NCBI GenBank assembly: GCA_046598415.1
Contig: JBKJIG010000098.1
Span: 1 to 64,000, forward strand
DNA length: 64,000 bases
Origin: VFJZ01 sp046598415
Lineage (GTDB): Bacteria > Actinomycetota > Thermoleophilia > Gaiellales > F1-60-MAGs149
Direction: 5' to 3'
Shown: piece by piece, positions 43,615-53,374 of the stretch
Layout of the letters: each line of letters opens with the position of its first letter
Position numbering within the stretch: position 1 is the first letter of the stretch
The notes under the pieces: generated by a model
Told to the model about the DNA's origin: nothing
What the model saw: the letters and a program-made list of their open reading frames with translations, nothing else
The model's database searches: none
Program-made: the position numbers and the translations under genes

Positions 43615-43725
43615 CTAGGCGTCCCGCAGGACCCCGCACAGCAGATCGAGGGCCTGGTTCGTCTCCTCGTCGCCGATCACCAGCGGCGGAGAGAAGGACA
43701 GCCTACCCTCGCGGTGCGCGAGGAT
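43615..43725 (-). pseudogene. Tail of a class III (PLP) aminotransferase gene
   Basis: About 37 minus-strand codons read ILAHREGRLSFSPPLVIGDE, then ETNQALDLLCGVLRDA and a TAG. This is the usual end of class III aminotransferases (R-L-x-x-S-P-P-L-V-I followed by a D-E helix). An in-frame stop is met at about 43747 and no start or PLP domain is present. The rest of the gene is gone, probably by deletion at or near the neighbouring palindromic element. Confidence 0.65.
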
Positions 43726-43737
43726 CGCAGGACACCT

Positions 43738-43753
43738 ATAGGCACTTGCCTAT
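43738..43753. promoter_or_regulatory. Inverted repeat upstream of aconitase, possible operator
   Basis: ATAGGCA-CT-TGCCTAT, a perfect 7-bp inverted repeat 45 bases before the acnA ATG in locally AT-richer DNA. Actinobacterial aconitase genes are often under repressor control, but this sequence does not match a consensus I can name. Confidence 0.4.
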
Positions 43754-43798
43754 GGACATGCCCTTGAGACCGCTGCCCGAGCGAGGACCTCCGGTGGC

Positions 43799-46507
<2,709 letters not shown>

Positions 46508-46558
46508 GCGAGCGCGGGCGCGACGAGATCCGCCGCGTCTTCTTCCCGCGCGATTGCG

Positions 46559-48718
46559 TCAGGGACGCAGCTGCGGCTCGGCGATCAGCACCGAGATGGC
46601 GGCGTCGACGACGGTCGGATCGAGCTGCGTGCCGGCGCAGGCGCGCAGCTCGGCGATCGCCTCGTGCGGTGACCGGGCGGTGCGGTACACGCGGTCGAAG
46701 GTGAGCGCCGAGTAGGTGTCGGCGCACGCGACGATGCTCGCCTCGATCGGGATCTCGTCGCCGGCGAGGCCGTCGGGATAGCCCGAGCCGTCGTACCGCT
46801 CGTGGTGGTGGCGCACGGCCGGTGCGGCGTCGGCGAGGCCGGCGATGCGGCGCAGGATCGACTCGCCCATTTCCGCGTGGGTGCGCATCACGGCCCACTC
46901 GGCCTCGTTCAGCAGGCCGGGCTTCGTGAGGATCGCGTCGGGAATGGCGATCTTGCCGAGATCGTGGAGCCAGCCCGCGAGCCGGCAGCGCATCACGACC
47001 GCCTCGGGCAGCCCGACGGCGGTGGCGATCGACGCGGCGAGGTCGGCCACCTGCGCGCAGTGCGTCTCGGCGATGCCCTCTCGCGCCCCCGCCGACAGCG
47101 CCAGCGCCTGTGCCAGGCGGATCGCCTCCGGCTCCTCGGCCACCAGATCCTCGACGGTCAGCTCGGAGAACAACCGCGTCTGGTCGCGGCCGCGCCGCTT
47201 GGCGGAGTAGAGCGCGCGGTCGGCGGCGTCGATGAGCCCCTCGACCGACCACAGGCCGGGCTGTGCGAGCGCGCCGCCGGCCGAGCTGGTGACGCCGAGC
47301 AGCAGCTCCGGTCCGGCGCCCAGCGGCGCGGCGCTGATCGCGGCGCGCAGGTGCTCGGCGGCGCGGTGCAGCTCCTCCTCCGACTCGAGGCCCGGCAGGA
47401 TCACGCAGAACTCCTCGCCACCCCAGCGGCCGACGGTGTCGTACGACCGGATCGACCTGCGCAGACGGCGCCCCACGTCGATCAGCACCGCGTCGCCGGC
47501 CGGATGGCCGTGAGTGTCGTTGACGGTCTTGAAGCGGTCGAGATCGAGCAGCACGACACCCGGCGCGCGTCCCTCGCGCATCGCGCGGCCCAGCTCGGCG
47601 TGCAGCGCGTCGACGAGGTGCCGGCGGTTCGCGAGGCTCGTCAGCGAGTCGGTGCGCGACTGGCGCTCCATCTCGGAGCGGTGCTCCACATCGCCCGTCA
47701 CGTCGCGGCCGACGTAGAGCATCAGGTCGTCCTCGGGGTCGTACGCGCCCGTCCACGAGAACCAGCGGGTGCGGCCGTCCTTCGTGATGCAGCGGACCGT
47801 GCCCGGCTTGGCCGTCTCCTGCGCGAAGTCGGCGCTCGCCTGCTCGTAGTCGGCGCCGGCGTCATCCGGGTGCACGAGCAGCGACCACTCGCGGCCGATC
47901 ACCTCGTCAGGCTCGTAGCCCAGCAGGGTCTGCACGGCGGGGTTGACGAGCCGGATGACGAGCCGGCGGTCGTACGCCAGGATGAGGTCGTTCGAGAGCT
48001 GGAAGAGCCGCTGGAACTGCTCCACCGACGCACGCTCGCGCGTCACATCCAGCGCCACGCCGTCCATGATCAGGCGGCCGTCGCTGAGCGCGCGGGCGAC
48101 CCCGCGCTCGCGGATCCACCGCGTCACGCCGTCGAAGCCGTGCAGCCGGTACTCGACCTCGTACGGCTCGCCCACGTTGGCGGCGGCCCGCAGGTACGCA
48201 TCGCCCCACGGACCGTAGTCGTCGGGATGCACGCGGCCGTCCCACTCGGTGTCGGGCCGCTCGAGCGGCTCGATGGTGCCGAGCAGCTTCCCCGCGCCGG
48301 GGCCGGTGAAGGTGCCGACGTAGTACCCGTCCGGCGTCAGCTCGCCGCTGAACAGGTACGCGTCGAGTGCCTTGGCGATACCGAACACCGCCTGATGCAC
48401 CGCCTCCGCCGGCAGCCGCTCGACGTCGAGCAGGCGCTCCGGTGTGCCGTCGTGGATGACGATCGCACGGTGGTCGCCGAACCGCACGACCTCGAGCCGG
48501 ACGGCGACGTGCCCGCCCTGCGGCCGCACCAGGTCGGCGGCGCTGCGGCCCGGCGGCAGGTCGGTCTCGGTCAGCAGGTCGCCGACGTCGCGCCCGGCCA
48601 GCTCGCCGTTGCGCACCAGCCGGCGCGCGGCCGCATTCGCGTGTACGACGACACCCGCGTCATCGATGACGAGCGCGCTGTCGAGCACCGCGTCGACGAG
48701 GGAGCGAAGCGGGTCCAC
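46559..48718 (-). CDS. PAS-PAS-PAS-GGDEF-HD-GYP c-di-GMP enzyme
   Basis: A 719-residue signalling protein with three PAS-like regions (about 1-90, 115-228 and 235-345). The cyclase domain has the inhibitory site RSYD (424-427) and an intact GGEEF (433-437). The HD-GYP domain has HDLGKIAIPDAIL and HHERYDGSGYPDGL. Sequence blocks around both catalytic cores are nearly the same as in the 520-residue protein at 8288, so the two are paralogues. No TM segment, so it senses a cytoplasmic signal. GTG start 7 bases after TACAAC. Confidence 0.9.
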   Translation of the reverse strand: MDPLRSLVDAVLDSALVIDDAGVVVHANAAARRLVRNGELAGRDVGDLLTETDLPPGRSAADLVRPQGGHVAVRLEVVRFGDHRAIVIHDGTPERLLDVERLPAEAVHQAVFGIAKALDAYLFSGELTPDGYYVGTFTGPGAGKLLGTIEPLERPDTEWDGRVHPDDYGPWGDAYLRAAANVGEPYEVEYRLHGFDGVTRWIRERGVARALSDGRLIMDGVALDVTRERASVEQFQRLFQLSNDLILAYDRRLVIRLVNPAVQTLLGYEPDEVIGREWSLLVHPDDAGADYEQASADFAQETAKPGTVRCITKDGRTRWFSWTGAYDPEDDLMLYVGRDVTGDVEHRSEMERQSRTDSLTSLANRRHLVDALHAELGRAMREGRAPGVVLLDLDRFKTVNDTHGHPAGDAVLIDVGRRLRRSIRSYDTVGRWGGEEFCVILPGLESEEELHRAAEHLRAAISAAPLGAGPELLLGVTSSAGGALAQPGLWSVEGLIDAADRALYSAKRRGRDQTRLFSELTVEDLVAEEPEAIRLAQALALSAGAREGIAETHCAQVADLAASIATAVGLPEAVVMRCRLAGWLHDLGKIAIPDAILTKPGLLNEAEWAVMRTHAEMGESILRRIAGLADAAPAVRHHHERYDGSGYPDGLAGDEIPIEASIVACADTYSALTFDRVYRTARSPHEAIAELRACAGTQLDPTVVDAAISVLIAEPQLRP

Positions 48719-48725
48719 TCCTCAC

Positions 48726-48731
48726 GTTGTA
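48726..48731 (-). promoter_or_regulatory. -10 box of the second GGDEF/HD-GYP gene
   Basis: Minus strand TACAAC, 7 bases before GTG at 48718. AGGA adjoins the start and is too close to be a normal ribosome site. Confidence 0.4.
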
Positions 48732-48745
48732 GTCGACGGCGGTCG

Positions 48746-50143
48746 CTACAACCCGGCGACGGCCTGCACGAGCTTGTTCACGGAGCCCTTGGCGTCACCG
48801 AACAGCATCATCGTCTTCGGGTTGTAGAACAGCTCGTTGTCGATGCCGGCGAAGCCTGTCGCCATCGACCGCTTCAGCACCACCACGTGCTCGGCCCGGT
48901 CGACCTCGAGGATCGGCATGCCGTACAGCGGCGAGCCCGGATCGTCACGCGCGGCCGGGTTCACCACATCATTCGCGCCGATCACGATCACGACGTCGGT
49001 CTCTACCAACTCGGGGTTGATCTCGTCCATCTCCCAGAGCGCGTCGTACGGCACGTCGGCCTCGGCCAGCAGCACGTTCATGTGGCCCGGCATGCGGCCC
49101 GCGACCGGGTGGATGGCGTACTTGACGTCGACCCCGCGCTTCTCGAGCAGGTCGGCCAGCTCGCGGACGCCGTGCTGGGCCTGGGCGACGGCGAGGCCGT
49201 AGCCGGGCACGATGACGACGCGTCGCGAGTAGCCGAGCAGCACGCCGACGTCGGTGGCCGCGGTGTCCCGCACCGGCCGGTCGCCGTCGACCGCGGCACC
49301 GGACGACGACGAGGCCGGCCCGCCGCCGAACGCGCCGAACAGGACGTTCGCGATCGAGCGGTTCATCGCCTTGGACATCAGCTGTGTCAGCACCGTGCCC
49401 GAGGCGCCGACGAGCGTGCCCGCGATGATGAGCGCGTCGTTGCCGAGCACGAAGCCCGTGGCGGCCGCGGCGAGGCCCGTGAAGGAGTTGAGCAGCGAGA
49501 TCACGACGGGCATGTCGGCGCCGCCGATGGGTAGCACCGCCGCGATGCCGATCAGCAGCGCGAGCACGCACATCGGGAAGAACAGCGACTGGTCGATCGA
49601 CGTGGCCGACAGCACCGCCAGCACCAGCACCGCGAGCAGCGCCCCGCCGTTGACGAACTTCTGCGCCGGCCACGTGATCGGGCGGCCGGGCAGCAGCTCC
49701 TGCAGCTTGCCGAACGCCACCAGCGAGCCGGCGAACGAGATCGATCCGACGATGGCCGAAAACATGATCGAGATGGCGATCTTCGCGTCGAGCGATTCGA
49801 CGCCCGCGCCGGCCGCGACGTGGTACTCGGAGGCGGCGACGAGGGCGGCCGCGCCGCCGCCGACGCCGTTGAACAGCGCCACCAGTTGCGGCATCGCGGT
49901 CATCTTCACGCGCTGCGCGGCAACGGCGCCGATGACCGTGCCGACGGCGATGCCGACGACGATCCACGTGAACGAGACGACGTGCTCGTCGCACAGCGTG
50001 GCGACGATCGCGATCAGCATGCCGACGGCGGCCACCACGTTGCCGCGTCGCGCGGTGCGCGGCGTGGACAGGAACTTGAGGCCGAGGATGAAGAGGACCG
50101 CCGCCACCAGGTAGGCGAGGCGGATAGCGTCGTCTCGCGTCAT
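48746..50143 (-). CDS. pntB: NAD(P) transhydrogenase subunit beta
   Basis: A 465-residue membrane protein with about nine N-terminal TM helices, then the NADP(H)-binding domain III (about 290-465). Domain III is marked by VVIVPGYGLAVAQAQHGVRE, IHPVAGRMPGHMNVLLAEA, VIGANDVVNPAAR and KRSMATGFAGIDNELF. It couples proton flow to hydride transfer from NADH to NADP. Its ATG overlaps the RDD gene stop (ATGA), making it the last gene of a four-gene operon. Confidence 0.93.
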   Translation of the reverse strand: MTRDDAIRLAYLVAAVLFILGLKFLSTPRTARRGNVVAAVGMLIAIVATLCDEHVVSFTWIVVGIAVGTVIGAVAAQRVKMTAMPQLVALFNGVGGGAAALVAASEYHVAAGAGVESLDAKIAISIMFSAIVGSISFAGSLVAFGKLQELLPGRPITWPAQKFVNGGALLAVLVLAVLSATSIDQSLFFPMCVLALLIGIAAVLPIGGADMPVVISLLNSFTGLAAAATGFVLGNDALIIAGTLVGASGTVLTQLMSKAMNRSIANVLFGAFGGGPASSSSGAAVDGDRPVRDTAATDVGVLLGYSRRVVIVPGYGLAVAQAQHGVRELADLLEKRGVDVKYAIHPVAGRMPGHMNVLLAEADVPYDALWEMDEINPELVETDVVIVIGANDVVNPAARDDPGSPLYGMPILEVDRAEHVVVLKRSMATGFAGIDNELFYNPKTMMLFGDAKGSVNKLVQAVAGL

Positions 50144-50601
50144 CGGTCGCGGATCACCCAGGTGCCGGCGGCCTTGTCGTGCCAGCCCTGCTTCTCACGG
50201 TTGAAGCCCGCCCAGATCAGACCCAGGGCGAGCGGGATGGACGAGACGATGAACATCAGGCCGCGGATGATCGCGGTGCCCCAGGTGACGGGCGAGCCGT
50301 CCGTCTTCACGAGCCGCAGCCCGAGCACCCGATAGCCGAGCGTCTGCTGCCAGCTGGCCCAGCAGACGATGAAGTAGAGCGTCATCATCAGCAGCCCGCT
50401 GCCATCGTTGCCGGTGCGCGCGCCGTCGCCGTCGACTTCGATCCGGCCGGTCGCGACCAGCACCACTCCGACCACCAAGCCGACCACGATCGCATCGATG
50501 ACGTAGGCGACGAACCGGATCCAGAACCCGGCGAAGCGCGGCTCCGGGGCGACCTCCTCGTCACCCCACGCCGGCGGCGCGGTGTCGTCCCAGGACGTCA
50601 T
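50140..50601 (-). CDS. RDD family membrane protein inside the pnt operon
   Basis: A 153-residue protein with an acidic, proline-containing N-terminal tail. The RDD domain follows: GFWIRFVAYVIDAIVVGLVV carries the R...D pair, then LGYRVLGLRLVKTDG (the family's LG-x-x-x-x-x-R-V segment) and a C-terminal KQGWHDKAAGTWVI. RDD proteins are membrane proteins of unclear function, some with Na/Li transport activity. It overlaps pntB and the small pntA subunit as ATGA on both sides, so it must be co-translated with the transhydrogenase. Confidence 0.85.
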   Translation of the reverse strand: MTSWDDTAPPAWGDEEVAPEPRFAGFWIRFVAYVIDAIVVGLVVGVVLVATGRIEVDGDGARTGNDGSGLLMMTLYFIVCWASWQQTLGYRVLGLRLVKTDGSPVTWGTAIIRGLMFIVSSIPLALGLIWAGFNREKQGWHDKAAGTWVIRDR

Positions 50602-50903
50602 TTCGCCTCCCTCTCGGCCGGCCTGCGCCGGAACATCTGGAGCATTCGGTCGGTGACGAGGAAGCCACCGACGACGTTGATCGTGCCGAACACGACGGCG
50701 ACGAATCCGAACACCGTCGCGAGCGTGCCACCGAGGTTCTGCCCGACGACGATGATGGCGCCGACGACGACGATGCCGTGGATGGCGTTCGTGCCGCTCA
50801 TCAGCGGCGTGTGCAGCATCGTCGGCACCTTCGAGATCACCTCGAAGCCGACGAACACCGCCAGCGCGAAGACGGTCAGCTGGGTGATCAGGTCGACGCT
50901 CAT
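50598..50903 (-). CDS. pntAB: NAD(P) transhydrogenase subunit alpha, membrane part
   Basis: A 101-residue subunit with three TM helices (TQLTVFALAVFVGFEVI, IHGIVVVGAIIVVG, TVFGFVAVVFGTINVVGGFLV) and the conserved KVPTMLHTPLMSGTNAIHG loop. In split transhydrogenases this is domain II of the alpha chain. Short basic tail. It overlaps the NAD-binding subunit and the RDD gene as ATGA. Confidence 0.9.
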   Translation of the reverse strand: MSVDLITQLTVFALAVFVGFEVISKVPTMLHTPLMSGTNAIHGIVVVGAIIVVGQNLGGTLATVFGFVAVVFGTINVVGGFLVTDRMLQMFRRRPAEREAK

Positions 50904-52039
50904 GGGCTCCCCTCCGTCAGCGCTGCGACGCGGGCGTTGACGACCACGCCCTCGTAGGTCACGAGCGAGTCGCGCACGATCTCGTCGTCCAGGTCGACGA
51001 CCAGCTCGCCCTCGGGCGCGAGTAGCTTCACGAGCGACTGGACGTTCTTCGAGTACAGCTGGCTGGCGTGCTGGGCCATCGTCGACGGCAGGTTGAGCGT
51101 GCCGATGATGGTGACGCCGTGGCGCTCGACGATGTGGCCCGGCTCGGTCAGCACGCAGTTGCCGCCCGCCTCCGCCGCCAGATCGACGATCACGGAGCCG
51201 GTGCGCATCTGCGCCACGGCGTCCTCGGTGATCAGCACCGGCGCGGCGCGGCCCGGGATCAGCGCGGTCGTGATCACCACGTCGGAGTCGGCGACAGCGC
51301 CGGCGACGAGCTCCTGCTCGCGGCGGTGCGCGTCCTCGTCGAGCTCCTTGGCGTAGCCGCCCGCCGTCTCGGTGTCGGACGCGCCCAGATCGAGCTCGAG
51401 GAACCGCGCGCCGAGCGACTCCACCTGCTCCTTGACCGCGGGGCGCACGTCGAAGCCGGTGACGACGGCGCCGAGGCGCCGCGACGTGGCGATGGCCTGC
51501 AGGCCCGCGACGCCGGCGCCGAGCACGAGCACGCGGGCGGGCTTGACGGTGCCGGCGGCGGTCATCAGCAGCGGGAAGAAGCGCGGCAGGGTCGAGGCCG
51601 CGTAGAGCACGGCCCGGTAGCCGGCCGCCGTCGCCTGTGACGACAGCGCGTCCATGGACTGGGCGCGGGTGATGCGCGGCACCAGCTCGATGGCGATGGC
51701 CGCCGCACCGGTGCCCGCCAGCGCCGTCATGCCGGCCGGGTCGCCCAGCGGGTTCAGGAACGCGACCACGACCTGGCCGCGGCGCAGGCTGGCGCGCTCC
51801 TCCCCGGTCGGCGCCGCCACCTTCGCGAGGCACTCGGCGGCGGCGAACACCGCCGCCGCGTCAGGCACCACCTGGGCCCCCGCCGCGGCGTACTCGGCAT
51901 CGGCGTAGTGCGCGCTGGCGCCGGCCCCGGTCTCGACCAGGATCTCGTGTCCGTCGGCCACCAGTGCGGCCACGACGTCGGGCACGAGCGCGACTCGTCG
52001 CTCGTGCGCGCGCACCTCGCGTAGAACTCCAACCCTCAC
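50900..52039 (-). CDS. pntAA: NAD(P) transhydrogenase subunit alpha, NAD-binding part
   Basis: A 379-residue soluble domain I protein of the alanine dehydrogenase/PntA family. The N-terminal AlaDh_PNT region has RVALVPDVVAALVADGHEI. The Rossmann motif is VLVLGAGVAGLQAIATSRRLGA, preceded by the SQATAAGYRAVL segment. ALIPGRAAPVLIT and VDLAAEAGGNC follow. The GTG start has GGAGGT 8 bases upstream, one of the stronger ribosome sites in the window. First gene of the operon pntAA-pntAB-RDD-pntB. Confidence 0.9.
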   Translation of the reverse strand: MRVGVLREVRAHERRVALVPDVVAALVADGHEILVETGAGASAHYADAEYAAAGAQVVPDAAAVFAAAECLAKVAAPTGEERASLRRGQVVVAFLNPLGDPAGMTALAGTGAAAIAIELVPRITRAQSMDALSSQATAAGYRAVLYAASTLPRFFPLLMTAAGTVKPARVLVLGAGVAGLQAIATSRRLGAVVTGFDVRPAVKEQVESLGARFLELDLGASDTETAGGYAKELDEDAHRREQELVAGAVADSDVVITTALIPGRAAPVLITEDAVAQMRTGSVIVDLAAEAGGNCVLTEPGHIVERHGVTIIGTLNLPSTMAQHASQLYSKNVQSLVKLLAPEGELVVDLDDEIVRDSLVTYEGVVVNARVAALTEGSP

Positions 52040-52123
52040 TCGCCGAGACCTCCAGGTGCCACCTGGCGGCGATCGTACACGACAGGGGTACCGGGGACCC
52101 TCCGCTGTAGGCTGATCTGTCCG

Positions 52124-53374
52124 ATGCGTCCGCTTCGCGTCATCCACGCCGCCGACTGCCATCTCGACGCGCCGTCGCGCTCCCTCGCGCGCGAAGTCCG
52201 CGAGCGCGTGGAGCAGTCGGCGCGCACGGCCGTCGAGCGCCTGGTGGCGCTGGCGGTCGACCGCGAGGCCGACGCCCTGGTGCTCGCCGGCGACCTGTTC
52301 GACCGCGATCTGGTGCGCATCCCGACCGAGCTCTGGCTGCCCGAGGTGCTGGGCGAGGCAACGGCCGCCGGCGTCACCGTGATCGCCGTCACCGGCAACC
52401 ACGACCCCGGCGGCGGCACCGGCCCGCTCGACCGCATCGGCTGGCCGACCGCGCGGTTCCACCTGATCCGCGACCGCACCCCGCGGTCGATCGAGCTGCG
52501 CCGGGCCGACGGCGAGGTGGCCGGCATCGTGGTCGCGGCCGGCCACGAGTCGCCGCGCGAGCGAGACAACCTGGTCGCGACGTTCCCCGCCGTCTCCGCC
52601 GACGTGCCCGTGATCGGGCTGGTGCACTGCCAGGTGCACGGCTACGAGGGCGAGCACGACCGCTACGCGCCGTGCACGACCGCCGACCTGGCGGGCCGGG
52701 GCATCGACTACTGGGCGCTCGGCCACGTGCACACCGCCGTCGGCGTCTCGAGCGAGCCGGCCGCCTGGTACTCGGGCTGCCTGCAGGGCCGGCACTTCGG
52801 CGAGACGGGCGCGAAGGGCGCCCTCGACGTCGAGTTCGGCCCCGCCGGACCGCAGGTCGAGTTCCGTCCCCTGGCGCCGGTGCGCTGGCACGAACTGGTG
52901 CTTGACGATCTCACCGAGGTCGACGACACCCGGAGCCTGGTCGAGCACTGCGAGCGCCGCTTCGACGACCTGGCGCGCGAGCGCGGCGTGCTGCCGGGCC
53001 AGGACTGGGTCCTGCGCGTGCGCCTGCAGGGCCGCACGCCGTTCTACGCGGAGCTACGCGGAGCCGAGGCGGCCGACGACCTGGCGCTGGCGCTGCGCGA
53101 ACGGCTGCAGATCCTCGACGTCGAGGTGCGCGACGAAGGTGTCACTCCTCCCGTCGACGTGGGCGAGCACGAGGGTCAGCCGCACGTGCTGGGCGGCGCG
53201 CTCGAGCTGATCCGCAAGGCCCGCTTCGACGAGCAGGTGCTGGCCGAGATCGCGCCCTCCGCCCTGGCCGCGGCACCCACCGACCCCGCCGCCCGCGCCG
53301 CGTACCTGCGCGCGCTGCTCGACGGGCTCGACGTCGAGATCGTCGCGGCAATGCTCGAGGAGCAGGGGCGATGA
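52124..53374 (+). CDS. YhaO/SbcD-like DNA repair exonuclease subunit
   Basis: A 416-residue calcineurin-fold nuclease. Phosphoesterase motifs: HAADCHLDAP (D-x-H), LAGDLFDRD, TGNHDPGG (GNHD), HCQVHGYEG and GHVHT. The C-terminal cap region (about 290-416) matches the YhaO group rather than classic SbcD. It should act with the ATPase encoded next as an SbcCD/Rad50-Mre11-like pair. Its stop overlaps the ATPase start (ATGA). TAGGCT lies 10 bases before the ATG, and no ribosome site is seen. Confidence 0.85.
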   Translation: MRPLRVIHAADCHLDAPSRSLAREVRERVEQSARTAVERLVALAVDREADALVLAGDLFDRDLVRIPTELWLPEVLGEATAAGVTVIAVTGNHDPGGGTGPLDRIGWPTARFHLIRDRTPRSIELRRADGEVAGIVVAAGHESPRERDNLVATFPAVSADVPVIGLVHCQVHGYEGEHDRYAPCTTADLAGRGIDYWALGHVHTAVGVSSEPAAWYSGCLQGRHFGETGAKGALDVEFGPAGPQVEFRPLAPVRWHELVLDDLTEVDDTRSLVEHCERRFDDLARERGVLPGQDWVLRVRLQGRTPFYAELRGAEAADDLALALRERLQILDVEVRDEGVTPPVDVGEHEGQPHVLGGALELIRKARFDEQVLAEIAPSALAAAPTDPAARAAYLRALLDGLDVEIVAAMLEEQGR

